Source: an uncultured Porphyromonadaceae bacterium (lineage in GTDB: Bacteria > Bacteroidota > Bacteroidia > Bacteroidales > Muribaculaceae). From it: a stretch of DNA of 30,601 bases. Under the pieces are notes generated by a model that had not been told where the DNA came from, searched no databases, and worked only from the letters and a program-made list of their open reading frames with translations. Shown here one piece after another: positions 7,177 through 16,026 of the stretch (its first letter is position 1; each line of letters starts with the position of its first letter). The translations under genes and the position numbers were made by a program. The stretch covers positions 1 to 30,601 of the forward strand of contig CAMWLX010000005.1 in NCBI GenBank assembly GCA_947175225.1, in the 5' to 3' direction.

Positions 7177-8955
7177 ATGATATTCCCTAAGATTAAATAT
7201 TATACTTTTGCACTCATCGTCGGCATGGTAATGGTGTGTGGGGGATGTCGTTTGCAGGAGGACCCATGCCCTCCGGAAGAGCCGGCGGTTGCTGCTGAGA
7301 CTTCCTCTCAAAATATGGTCAATCTTTGCTTGAATGTCTCTTTCGATGGTCAGCAAGCAAGCACACGAGCTGATAAGAATGATGATGATGGTTATGAAGT
7401 TCCTAAAGAAGATTTTGAACAAATAAGCACATTGAGAGTTATCATAGTTCATGCTGAAGTTGAGACAGATGAAAAAGGAGATACCATTAAAGTTGATGGA
7501 CACCCACGACTTATCGGCACAAAAGTAGAGGCAAATCGTATGGTCAATACTACCGTCAATGGTTATCCTGACTATGATAATCTGGAATTTGAAGTGTCAG
7601 CTAACGATTATAAGAAGATTTTCCTTATAGCCAACGAATCTTCTCTACAAGCTCCCGAAGGGTATAACTCAGCTTCGCAATTTCTTAAAAGTTATGAAGT
7701 CGATAGCAATGCTGATCTAAATATGCTTAGGAATTGGACTGTTTCAATTCCAGGTTTAAACTCTATCGATAAAGATGTGACCCAATTGGGGCTCTTCTCT
7801 GACTCTAAAGCTTTGAGGCCAATGCTTCCTATGACTGAATATTTCGATGTCTATGTGTATAGGCCAAAAGCAATTTATGAGATCGATGATTCAGAGACTA
7901 CAAAAGATGACAGTTATATTGACAAATCTCAGATAATTGATAATGTCATCACATTAGATGTAGATTCAATTGATGATTTGTGTACTGCTAATCTATTTAT
8001 GACCCGAGCGGCTGCTAAAGCAACGTTTTATCTCGATACTGCTGAATTGAACGAACTTTATAAGGATACTTACATTACTTCCCTTTCTCTCACAGGTATC
8101 GGTTCTGAAGAGTATGTGTTTCCGAATGATGCGATATATTCTAAAGGGACAACGGCCTGGAACAAGGAAAACATAGTTGCTTCTTCAAATTTGGAAATGT
8201 ATATTTCAAGTTTTAAAACTCCAACTGCATCAAGAACCGTTACTTATTTAGTTGATAACCTGTCATGCCAACTGGATAATGCAACCGGAACTTCAATCAC
8301 GCTAACTCCGGAAACGAGTATAACGGGAAAGAAGATTGCAGGTCCCATCTACTTCCCGGAATCAATTCTCGCGGAAGGTAAGAACTACACGGTGAAAGTG
8401 ACCCTTAATACAGGCATTGAATTGGAAGCTCCCTTAGTCACCAACATCCTGAGTATCAACCGTGACGACAAAGACCATGACGCCATCGCACGCAACACTC
8501 ACCTGAAGATCACATTGGGATTTCCGGGACATGATCTACCATGTGTTGTAACCGTCTATCCATACACCGGTGTTTTCCTAAACCCCGAATTCGGCTTCTC
8601 TGCTCCTGTCTCTGATAAGCTGATAGTTGCGACTACGATGGACCTTGTTTTAAATGGTGACGATGGACTTCTCTATCCAACGTTTACATCGACTAACGGT
8701 AATACTATTCAGAATCTTTACTGGGTTTCATCTGACCCATCAATTGTTCTTCTGAGTAATGAAGTGACAGAAGAAGATGACCAACGATATGTAGAACCCT
8801 CTGAATCCATAGAGCTTTCATATCTTCAAATGGTTAATGACGAAGAAAAGCCGGTACCTGTCAGGATAATACCAAAGGGAGTTGGCAAGACATACGTGAC
8901 GGCCTATACCCAGTCGGGATTGGTGGCTCGTTGTTTAGTTTCCGTGTCAAATTAA
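7177..8955 (+). CDS. Fimbrial accessory lipoprotein with C-terminal Ig-like domain
   Basis: This 592-aa exported protein starts 2 bases after the anchor gene. The signal peptide ends at CGGC (likely lipid Cys24). As in the major subunit, a short strand (MVNLCLNVSFDG) is followed by ASTRAD with Arg64, a candidate Arg-specific maturation site. STLRVIIVHAEVE, about residues 87-99, matches the fimbrillin N-terminal fold. Residues about 480-592 resemble a bacterial Ig-like (Big_2-type) domain, with YWVSSDPSIVLLS and then PKGVGKTYVTAYT. Its position suggests a minor subunit between shaft and tip, comparable to Mfa3/Mfa4 in P. gingivalis, though I do not claim orthology. I see no enzymatic motif. 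Confidence 0.7.
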   Translation: MIFPKIKYYTFALIVGMVMVCGGCRLQEDPCPPEEPAVAAETSSQNMVNLCLNVSFDGQQASTRADKNDDDGYEVPKEDFEQISTLRVIIVHAEVETDEKGDTIKVDGHPRLIGTKVEANRMVNTTVNGYPDYDNLEFEVSANDYKKIFLIANESSLQAPEGYNSASQFLKSYEVDSNADLNMLRNWTVSIPGLNSIDKDVTQLGLFSDSKALRPMLPMTEYFDVYVYRPKAIYEIDDSETTKDDSYIDKSQIIDNVITLDVDSIDDLCTANLFMTRAAAKATFYLDTAELNELYKDTYITSLSLTGIGSEEYVFPNDAIYSKGTTAWNKENIVASSNLEMYISSFKTPTASRTVTYLVDNLSCQLDNATGTSITLTPETSITGKKIAGPIYFPESILAEGKNYTVKVTLNTGIELEAPLVTNILSINRDDKDHDAIARNTHLKITLGFPGHDLPCVVTVYPYTGVFLNPEFGFSAPVSDKLIVATTMDLVLNGDDGLLYPTFTSTNGNTIQNLYWVSSDPSIVLLSNEVTEEDDQRYVEPSESIELSYLQMVNDEEKPVPVRIIPKGVGKTYVTAYTQSGLVARCLVSVSN

Positions 8956-8986
8956 TTTCTTTAGGAGATACAAATATAAAATTCTT

Positions 8987-11900
8987 ATGAAACAGAATGT
9001 TTTTAAATCATTATATATTCTCTCACTATTATTCTCAATCATTGTAGTTTCTTGTAGAGATGATTTTCCCTACAGCGACATCGACATACCGGAAGGGGAA
9101 GGATTTTTATCGGCAACTGTGACTTTTACTCCTACAGCTACCACTGATCTTACATCGACGCGCACACCCGGAGATACAATTAGTACTATCGAGACTCTCT
9201 GTGTGTTGGTCTATGATAAGGGAAAAAATCTTGTAAAAAAATATACTGATTCCGATCTTTTGGATTATGAAGATACTGAATATGAAGTCAATCCTAATGA
9301 CCATCTTGACGGCAATGAAGCGCATACCGATGAAAAGAAAACGGCAAGGGCAACTTTCAAGATTCCCGACCTTCCATACGGGCAATATTATATGTTTGCG
9401 GTTGCTAATATGGGCGATCTTTCTAAATATGCCGAGGAAATTCTGACTGTTGAGGGCTTGCAGAAGATCAAACTTGACTGGAATGCCACAAATATAGAGA
9501 AAAATAATCAGATGTTTGGTTATTTCACTTCCGGCAGTGCTGATTCAGATGGTTTTGAATCAAAAGAGCCTATCAAATTTGTGGGCAAAGACGGTGGTTC
9601 AGAGATTCATGCTTGGCTAAAAAGAGTCGTGTCAAAGGTGACGGTGGCTTTTGATCCAAGCGGGTTGAATCAAGGGGTGTCCATCTACATCAAGAATGTC
9701 ACTGTCCGTGACATCCCTAAGACTTGTTGGCTCGGTGCTGAAAACACACCGGAAGATGCCAATGATTTATACAATCATCTCGACAGTTATCCTGATAAGG
9801 TAGAATCTACGCCGGTTGAGGTTGCAAATTCACGCCTTGAATATGATTCTAATGGAGTCATAACAGATCCAAATGAACATACGGGAAGCGAAAATACCGA
9901 CGGACTCAGGCTGGATAACAGTGTCCGTAATGCCATTCCTGAAGATGCTCATGGCTCGAATGCTCCCTCTCTTTTCTTTTTTGAGAATAATCAAAATCCA
10001 TATTTGTTAGATAAGGACATAAATTACAAGAATAATCCAAAATATAACAAGAAGCCGCAAAAGGATGGAGATGATATAGTAGGTACTACTATTCACAAGC
10101 CGGAAAATGATAACGACTTCAAGGATCGCGTTCCATTTGGAACGTATGTAGAAGTCGAGGCATACTATGTTTCGACCAATCCCGCAAATCCCGGTGAAGG
10201 TCCTATAAAGTATCGTTTTATGCTTGGTAAGGATACTTCATTCGATTATGACGCTCAGCGTAACTATCATTATAAGCTTACTCTTGGCTTCAACGGTTGG
10301 GCTAACGACCCTGATTGGCACATCGACTATGTCATTACTAATCCAGACATACAAGTACCTTCAGTGTTCCGTGTGTCTTATCTTTATCAGCAGCAAAGTG
10401 AACTGCCTATCAAGATAATAGGTGATATTCAATATCTGACTGTCACTATAACTGAGAATAACTGGGCTCCATACGATCCGAATCCATATACAAATGATCC
10501 GATAACTTTGGGCTCAGGTGATAATGCAAAAGAATATATGATTCCTAAAGACGTGATACCTTCTGAACCGAACACCTATCAATTCCAGTGGAATCGTGCG
10601 GCATTTAGTAATATCCGTTATGTGAATCCGGCTCCTACCGGAGAGAATTATCCTGATAATCTTCCTCAAGGTCAAGAAAGACCGCAATTTGGATTTTTGG
10701 CTCTTCACTTACCCAGTACACAAACTACAACTATATCAGGCGGCCATAGCTTAGCCTCGAATAATCTGTTGATAGATTATTGGAAAAACAATCTGGAAGG
10801 TGAGCGTCGATTCTATAAAGGCAATGAAGATTTCACAATAGGTGAACATCCTGCATCATGGGGAGATAGAGGGCATTCTTTTCCTGAAGAAGAAAATAAA
10901 TATAAAGTTAATGAGATCCTTAATGATAATGGTGTGAGACTCGAAAACCAGATGATATTGATGCTTCCTGTATGGACTCGAACTAAAACACTCATTGAGG
11001 GATCTGGCTTCTCAGGAAATAATCCTTATGAAGCCTTCGAACGCAAGGCCGTAATCCATATTAGAGGTAGCTTTGATGTTGGTGGTGATGAACCGGAATA
11101 TGTAGAAAGAGACGTTGAAGTTCGTCAAGTAAAACGTATCACTAATCCTAAGGGAGTCTGGCGTGCTCATAATCGTAATAATGCATTTAATGTGACGCTT
11201 CTTGAAGCAGTCAATTCAAATGCAGAGTCAGATTTTCAAGCATTCCAATCCCAAGGTGAATGGACTGCCTACATTGACGAGAAAACAAATGCAGGTGGAT
11301 TTACACTGCGTCCAAATGGTGATACAAATGGATATATGAAGGATGGTGTAATCTATGGCAACACGGGTTCTGAAATTCACTTTGCTATCGAATTTGGAGG
11401 TGATGTAGATGATAACCAATCTGAATGTGCTGTGGTCAATGTTAAATATCATGGCAATCAATGCATGCATAAGATCCTTGTGCGAAAAGGATATAATGCC
11501 CCTTTGAGAATGGGTGGAACACCGGGTAAACAATGGAGTTCATTCTCTCTCTATCAGGCTACAAATACAAATACAACAGAAAACGGAAGACAAGTTTTTG
11601 ATGCTGTTTTGACAAAAAATCCGCTCATGTTGGGGTCTATGTTCCGTCGTGGACGTATTGATCAGGGTATATTTGTATGGAATAACATGCAACCAGATTT
11701 AGGTCCATTTAAAGCTCCAAGGAATATTCCATTTGTTGTAGGACTTGCGAATGAAGGAGTTACCGTAAAACCAGGAGTCACCGATAATATATGGAAAAAC
11801 CAATGGCAGGAAAAGTCATGGTCTGATATAGGTTTCGATGACGACGCAAATACTGCGGCTGGAAGGAATAGAAATATGGGAATATTCTATGCATTGGATG

Positions 11901-12553
11901 ATGAAGGAAATCGTACGACTGACGATAACAACAAACCATTGAAATATAGAGTTCCGACTTATGAAGAATTTAAAGCATTGACTGATAATTCAGAATTCGG
12001 ATTTGGTGTGTTCTACGGAAGTGAGGCTACTGAACCGAAAAAAAAATCCGAAGAAGCATACGGACTAATTGACCCTTATAATGAAGGGTTATTTAACATC
12101 AAGAATGGAATGCGAGCTGTGGTTGCATATGACAAATCTACAGGCAATCAGATCCTGTTCCCAATTGGTAGATACGGCATAGGTACTCGTCGAATGTATC
12201 GATATACTCTACCGGCTTTAAATGGTGTGAACTATAGTGACACGGATTATGAGGGTCAGTTGAAATATTCAGATTTAAGTACAAGATTGACATTCAATGC
12301 TGCAACTGCTAATACTGTTACAACTGGAAATCTATTCCGTCCCATACCTTATAACATACCGATTGTATCAGGGTGCATTTATTGGATAGATCAAGATGTC
12401 ACTGGTGTTCATTCAGGTACTGGTGCGGCAACATCTCCAGATCGTAGTTGTCTTGGTTGGGATATGAACTACTTCAATTTCGACTTCAATCCTTATACAG
12501 CCAACAATTGGCAAGATGCCTGTCCCATCAAATTCGTAATCGACGAAAACTAA
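8987..12553 (+). CDS. Large fimbrial tip/adhesin protein (DUF4906-like)
   Basis: This 1188-aa exported protein has a lipoprotein-like signal peptide (IVVSC, Cys23). Its fimbrillin-like N-terminal region has a strand pair ETLCVLVYDKGKNLV, preceded by STRTP with Arg59, the same candidate processing position as its neighbours. About 1000 residues of Asn/Asp/Gly-rich beta-type sequence follow. Near residue 986, YRVPTYEEFKAL resembles the RxPTxxEW/F motif of Fibrobacter-type paralogous or formylglycine-enzyme-like (C-lectin fold) domains; the protein ends DACPIKFVIDEN. Similar C-termini occur in large Bacteroidales fimbrial tip proteins; my DUF4906 assignment comes from memory of that family. As the last gene before a strong terminator and by size, it is the likely host- or glycan-contacting tip. 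No von Willebrand MIDAS motif was seen, unlike Mfa5. Confidence 0.65.
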   Translation: MKQNVFKSLYILSLLFSIIVVSCRDDFPYSDIDIPEGEGFLSATVTFTPTATTDLTSTRTPGDTISTIETLCVLVYDKGKNLVKKYTDSDLLDYEDTEYEVNPNDHLDGNEAHTDEKKTARATFKIPDLPYGQYYMFAVANMGDLSKYAEEILTVEGLQKIKLDWNATNIEKNNQMFGYFTSGSADSDGFESKEPIKFVGKDGGSEIHAWLKRVVSKVTVAFDPSGLNQGVSIYIKNVTVRDIPKTCWLGAENTPEDANDLYNHLDSYPDKVESTPVEVANSRLEYDSNGVITDPNEHTGSENTDGLRLDNSVRNAIPEDAHGSNAPSLFFFENNQNPYLLDKDINYKNNPKYNKKPQKDGDDIVGTTIHKPENDNDFKDRVPFGTYVEVEAYYVSTNPANPGEGPIKYRFMLGKDTSFDYDAQRNYHYKLTLGFNGWANDPDWHIDYVITNPDIQVPSVFRVSYLYQQQSELPIKIIGDIQYLTVTITENNWAPYDPNPYTNDPITLGSGDNAKEYMIPKDVIPSEPNTYQFQWNRAAFSNIRYVNPAPTGENYPDNLPQGQERPQFGFLALHLPSTQTTTISGGHSLASNNLLIDYWKNNLEGERRFYKGNEDFTIGEHPASWGDRGHSFPEEENKYKVNEILNDNGVRLENQMILMLPVWTRTKTLIEGSGFSGNNPYEAFERKAVIHIRGSFDVGGDEPEYVERDVEVRQVKRITNPKGVWRAHNRNNAFNVTLLEAVNSNAESDFQAFQSQGEWTAYIDEKTNAGGFTLRPNGDTNGYMKDGVIYGNTGSEIHFAIEFGGDVDDNQSECAVVNVKYHGNQCMHKILVRKGYNAPLRMGGTPGKQWSSFSLYQATNTNTTENGRQVFDAVLTKNPLMLGSMFRRGRIDQGIFVWNNMQPDLGPFKAPRNIPFVVGLANEGVTVKPGVTDNIWKNQWQEKSWSDIGFDDDANTAAGRNRNMGIFYALDDEGNRTTDDNNKPLKYRVPTYEEFKALTDNSEFGFGVFYGSEATEPKKKSEEAYGLIDPYNEGLFNIKNGMRAVVAYDKSTGNQILFPIGRYGIGTRRMYRYTLPALNGVNYSDTDYEGQLKYSDLSTRLTFNAATANTVTTGNLFRPIPYNIPIVSGCIYWIDQDVTGVHSGTGAATSPDRSCLGWDMNYFNFDFNPYTANNWQDACPIKFVIDEN

Positions 12554-12576
12554 AATATCTCCAACTCATCCTAATA

Positions 12577-12622
12577 AAACAATGCCGACACAATCCCCAA
12601 AAGATTATGTCGGCATTGTTTC
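12577..12622 (+). terminator. Strong intrinsic terminator closing the fimbrial operon
   Basis: AAACAATGCCGACA (12577-12590) pairs with TGTCGGCATTGTTT (12608-12621). CAATC/GATTA extends the stem inward with one mismatch, around a loop of C and A bases. The stem ends in GTTTCT, 24 bases after the tip gene stop. The upstream A-run means it may also act on the opposite strand. Confidence 0.85.
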
Positions 12623-12667
12623 TCTACATCCCTCCCAATCCGCCAATTTAGTTATACTTTAGTATTT

Positions 12668-12689
12668 CCAAGTCACACCTGTGTCTTGG
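12668..12689. other. 22-bp imperfect palindrome of unknown role
   Basis: CCAAGTCACA and TGTGTCTTGG flank a central CC and match with a single mismatch. It lies between the fimbrial terminator and the Rpn gene, upstream of that gene's candidate promoter. It could be an operator or a second terminator; no T-run follows. Confidence 0.4.
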
Positions 12690-12706
12690 AAAATATTCAT
12701 TTGATA

Positions 12707-12737
12707 TTTGATAATTTGATTTTTTTTAGTAATTTAG
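12707..12737 (+). promoter_or_regulatory. Candidate promoter of the Rpn-type nuclease gene
   Basis: TTTG at 12707-12710, a 19-base spacer, and TAATTTAG at 12730-12737 match the Bacteroidota consensus TTTG / TAnnTTTG with one mismatch. The surrounding TTTGAT-type repeats offer other registers, so this is tentative. The implied leader is short. Confidence 0.35.
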
Positions 12738-12757
12738 GGGTCAAATTTGAATCAAAG

Positions 12758-13687
12758 ATGAAAAAACAGATTTCAAAATCCCAACTAAAGAAGGTTGATG
12801 AGCTCCTGAAGAAGACTTTTATCAGTCTTCGCTCTGATTATGGCTTCAAACGGGCATACTCTTCTCCCGAATATTCTGAAGTGTTGAGAAAATTTCTGAA
12901 TGCCTTGTTTGAAGGAGAGATGGAAATCACTGATGTAATATTCAAGGATAAGGAGATAACTCCTCCGACTGATAAAGGAAAGCGCATCTATTATGACGCT
13001 TACTGCACAACAAGTACAGGTCAGCATTTCATTGTCGAGATGCAACGGCGTCCGTCGAATTTCTTCGATAAGAGGATGGTGTTCTACATTTCTGCATGTG
13101 TATTCAAGCAAGGAGTTAGTGGAGGCACTTATCAGTTCAGTCCGGTATATCTAATTGTGATTACAGACTTTGACATGCAACCTTTTGAGAAAAAACTTGT
13201 TAATGAAGTATTGTTGATAGAAAGAGCGACCAATGTCGTTTTCTCTGAAGACTTCAGGATATATTTCTTGTCGTTGGAGCAGGTAGGCAAGGAATGGGAG
13301 GATTGTAAGACAGAATTGGAAAAAAGACTATACATTACAAAGAATATGGAAAATTTAGATAAGAAATCAAAGCCCTACTTGACGGGAGAATATGAAGAGA
13401 TGTTTAATGCTGCGGAGATTGCCTCCATGGCAGCGGAAGATATCGTGGAGTATAGGACATCTATCATACGCGAAATGGAATATCAATCCGAAATCGATTA
13501 TCAAAGGAAAGAAGCAAGGGAAGAAGGAAGAGAAGAAGGAAGAGAAGAAGGAAGGGAAGAAGGAAGGGAAGAAGGAGAGAAAAATGCGAGAATAAAAATG
13601 GCAAAGAAGATGAAAGAAAGCGACATGCCTTTAGGCGACATAATGCTCTACACTGAATTGACAAGGGAAGAAATAGAACAATTGTGA
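12758..13687 (+). CDS. Rpn family PD-(D/E)XK nuclease / putative transposase-like protein
   Basis: The protein is 309 aa from the ATG at 12758, which opens MKKQISKSQLKK. The frame extends to 12686, but the added 24 residues are AT-rich and overlap the candidate promoter, so I chose the later start. SDYGFKRAY near residue 26, YYDAYC and then FIVEMQRRP (about 76-98) form the PD-(D/E)XK nuclease core with an ExQ catalytic signature, as in Bacteroidales Rpn family recombination-promoting nuclease/putative transposase proteins. The C-terminus has a charged EEGR repeat, probably a helical or coiled segment, then a short HTH-like tail ending TREEIEQL. Such genes are usually multi-copy, orphan and mobile. 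No terminal inverted repeats or target duplications were found around it. Confidence 0.82.
   Translation: MKKQISKSQLKKVDELLKKTFISLRSDYGFKRAYSSPEYSEVLRKFLNALFEGEMEITDVIFKDKEITPPTDKGKRIYYDAYCTTSTGQHFIVEMQRRPSNFFDKRMVFYISACVFKQGVSGGTYQFSPVYLIVITDFDMQPFEKKLVNEVLLIERATNVVFSEDFRIYFLSLEQVGKEWEDCKTELEKRLYITKNMENLDKKSKPYLTGEYEEMFNAAEIASMAAEDIVEYRTSIIREMEYQSEIDYQRKEAREEGREEGREEGREEGREEGEKNARIKMAKKMKESDMPLGDIMLYTELTREEIEQL
13520..13579 (+). repeat. Five-copy in-frame 12-bp tandem repeat in the Rpn gene
   Basis: Units GAAGAAGGAAGA, GAAGAAGGAAGA, GAAGAAGGAAGG, GAAGAAGGAAGG and GAAGAAGGAGAG encode successive EEGR-type tetrapeptides. The unit is a multiple of three, so gain or loss of copies would change protein length without a frameshift. 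The strand is fully purine, which favours slippage. Confidence 0.9.
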
Positions 13688-13719
13688 ATTCAGCTCCGTC
13701 GCAAGCTCTGCTTGGCGTG

Positions 13720-13746
13720 AATTCCGAGTCTTAAATCGGAATTTTT
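13720..13746 (+). terminator. Likely terminator after the Rpn gene
   Basis: AATTCCGA (13720-13727) pairs with TCGGAATT (13736-13743), with an 8-base loop, followed by TTT. It lies 33 bases after the Rpn stop and before the yidC promoter, separating the two genes. Confidence 0.65.
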
Positions 13747-13793
13747 GACTTGATGGCATTGTAGGGTCGGATTTTATTTTTTATACATCTTTT

Positions 13794-13825
13794 TTTGCGG
13801 ATTTTGAAAAAAAAGATTAATTTTG
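13794..13825 (+). promoter_or_regulatory. Near-ideal Bacteroidota promoter of yidC
   Basis: TTTG at 13794-13797, exactly 20 bases, then TAATTTTG at 13818-13825 matches the -33/-7 consensus of the Bacteroidota primary sigma factor fully. The start codon at 13919 leaves a leader of roughly 85 bases. Confidence 0.8.
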
Positions 13826-13918
13826 CAGTTTGAATAGGCGTGTAGTGTCTTCTCGAAGATGCTACATCCCTTTCCTTCAAAATTCTACAATAACAATTTA
13901 AACTTATACCGCCCCGTA

Positions 13919-16018
13919 ATGGACAAGAACACAGCCTACGGCCTCATCCTTATGGCCCTCGTTTTCTTTGGCTTTATGTATTTTACAACGCCGGATCCTG
14001 CCAGTGTAGAGGAACAGGCTCAGACGGAAAAGACCGTCGTAGACAACCAACCAACTGCTGCAGTTTTCACTGACACAGAGCGTGAATGGCTCACAAAAAA
14101 TATCCTCTCTAACGGAACTCCCGTTGCCACGGAGGATGGAAAAACAGCTGTGGAGCTCAACAGCAATGGAGTAAAACTTACCCTTGCCGGAGACTCAATC
14201 TATGGTACCGTGACGGTTAACGGTAAAGCCCTCTCTTGGAAAGATATCGCTTCCAACAATCTCTCGGCAATGACTGCAGCCGAACATACCGCTGCTATCG
14301 ACAAGGTCCGTGCCCTCTCAAACTCTATCGGACGCTATGGCAGATTCGCTTCATTCCTCACCGGCGACGATAAGAAAATCACGCTTGAAAACAATGTGAT
14401 CAAAATCGACCTTTCTACAAAGGGAGGTATAGTAAGCCGTGCCGAACTTAAAAAGTATGATACGGAATATGACCCTGATGAAACAAAGAAGGTGAAAAAG
14501 AAAGTCGTGATGTTTGACTCGGAATCAAACCAAATGAGCTTCACCCTTCCTCTCCCACAGGAAATCTCTACTTCCGACCTCTACTTCACTCCGAAGGAAG
14601 TGACCGACTCAACTGTAGTCATGGCTCTCGACCTTTCTGCCGATGCTTTCTGGGGCATTAGATACACTCTTCCCAAGGGTGACAACTATATGATAAAGAT
14701 GGAAGTCGTGCAGAAAAACATGGCGCCGATCGTACAGAGCAATGTCCGCAAACTTGGCGTCAACTGGCATCAGGATATCCACCGTCAGGAAAAAGGACGT
14801 ATGTTTGAGGAGCGTAACTCCCGCCTTGCCTACAAATTCCTTGGAGGATCTGTTGAGGAAATGAGCGAGAGCCAAAACAAGAGCAAGGAGCGCCAGCAAA
14901 AACTCAAGTGGATCGCTTTCAAAAACCAGTTCTTCTCTTCTGTTCTCATTGCCGACAAGAACTTCAATTCAGCCGACTTCAATACAGAAGTGCTAAAGGG
15001 TAGCGTCTATTTGAAGTCGCTCACTGCCGACGCTGAAGTCAATGATTATGACTGGAATGCCTCAATTCCTGTCGGCTTCAACTACTATATTGGTCCCAAC
15101 CTGTATCCTCTCCTCAACAAGATCGACAAAAACACCTATGAGGACGAAAACCTTAAGCTGACAAAGCTCATTCCTCTTGGTTGGCCTATATTCCGCTGGA
15201 TCAATACTCTGATAGTGATTCCGGTCTTCAACTTCCTCGGAAGTTTTGGCTGGAACTATGGAATCGTGATCCTCGTGCTTACTATCTTGCTCAAGATAGT
15301 TCTCTTCCCGCTCACTTATAAGAGCTATGTCAGCCAGGCTAAGATGCGTATCCTTGCTCCTGACATCAAGGAAATCAACGACAAGTATCCGGGCAACGAG
15401 AATGCAATGGTGCGTCAGCAGAAGACTATGGCTCTCTATAACAAGGCCGGTGCAAACCCAATGTCGGGTTGCCTTCCTATGTTGTTGCAGATGCCAATAC
15501 TCTTTGCGATGTTCTCTTTCTTCCCGAATGCTATCGAACTACGCGGACAGTCGTTCCTTTGGGCTCATGACCTTGCAGCTCCTGATGCGATCATCTCATG
15601 GAGCGCGCACATCCCTCTGGTCACTGAGTACTTCGGCAATCACATTTCCTTATTCTGTCTCCTTATGACTGCCACCAACATCATCTATACGCGCTCTACA
15701 ATGCAGGGCCAGAGCAACAGTATGCCGGGCATGAAGTGGATGATGTATCTGATGCCGTTAATGTTCCTCGTATTCTTCAACAACTATGCAGCCGGCCTAA
15801 GCTATTACTATTTCCTCTCGCTGCTTATCACCATCATACAGACATATGCTATCCGCAAATGGTTTGTCAAGGAGGAGGCTGTGCGCCGTACGATGAAGGA
15901 GAATGCCAAGAAGCCTCAGAAGAAATCCGGCTGGATGGCTCGCCTCGAAGAAATGCAAAAGCAGCAGCAAGAGATGATGCGCCAGCAGCAGAAAGCAGGC
16001 AACAACCGCAGGAGATAA
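13919..16018 (+). CDS. yidC: Membrane protein insertase YidC
   Basis: The protein is 699 aa from the ATG at 13919, which opens MDKNTAYGLILMALVFFGFM, the usual N-terminal signal-anchor helix. The frame is open back to 13859, but this start fits the family. YidC inserts inner-membrane proteins alone or with SecYEG. A large periplasmic beta-rich domain (about residues 50-410) is followed by the conserved Oxa1/YidC core: NYGIVILVLTILLKIVLFPLT, then MSGCLPMLLQMPILFAMFSFFP and MYLMPLMFLVFFNNYAAGL. The C-terminal tail is rich in Lys, Gln and Arg, common where ribosomes are contacted. Length fits a Bacteroidota YidC, longer than E. coli (548 aa). It has its own promoter and no partner gene close by. 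Confidence 0.95.
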   Translation: MDKNTAYGLILMALVFFGFMYFTTPDPASVEEQAQTEKTVVDNQPTAAVFTDTEREWLTKNILSNGTPVATEDGKTAVELNSNGVKLTLAGDSIYGTVTVNGKALSWKDIASNNLSAMTAAEHTAAIDKVRALSNSIGRYGRFASFLTGDDKKITLENNVIKIDLSTKGGIVSRAELKKYDTEYDPDETKKVKKKVVMFDSESNQMSFTLPLPQEISTSDLYFTPKEVTDSTVVMALDLSADAFWGIRYTLPKGDNYMIKMEVVQKNMAPIVQSNVRKLGVNWHQDIHRQEKGRMFEERNSRLAYKFLGGSVEEMSESQNKSKERQQKLKWIAFKNQFFSSVLIADKNFNSADFNTEVLKGSVYLKSLTADAEVNDYDWNASIPVGFNYYIGPNLYPLLNKIDKNTYEDENLKLTKLIPLGWPIFRWINTLIVIPVFNFLGSFGWNYGIVILVLTILLKIVLFPLTYKSYVSQAKMRILAPDIKEINDKYPGNENAMVRQQKTMALYNKAGANPMSGCLPMLLQMPILFAMFSFFPNAIELRGQSFLWAHDLAAPDAIISWSAHIPLVTEYFGNHISLFCLLMTATNIIYTRSTMQGQSNSMPGMKWMMYLMPLMFLVFFNNYAAGLSYYYFLSLLITIIQTYAIRKWFVKEEAVRRTMKENAKKPQKKSGWMARLEEMQKQQQEMMRQQQKAGNNRRR

Positions 16019-16026
16019 ACTAAAAT

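Noticed and set aside
1..12553. Invertible promoter controlling the fimbriae
   Set aside because: I found no pair of inverted repeats flanking a promoter and no recombinase gene. The 160-192 palindrome has too short a spacer to invert usefully.
12686..12757. Longer N-terminus of the Rpn protein
   Set aside because: The extra 24 residues overlap the candidate promoter and are unlike family N-termini. The ATG at 12758 fits better.
12554..13858. Insertion sequence around the Rpn gene
   Set aside because: No terminal inverted repeats or target duplications could be seen. The Rpn gene appears alone.
13859..13918. Longer N-terminus of YidC
   Set aside because: The conserved YidC start is MDKNTAYG at 13919, and the extra residues do not look like part of the signal anchor.
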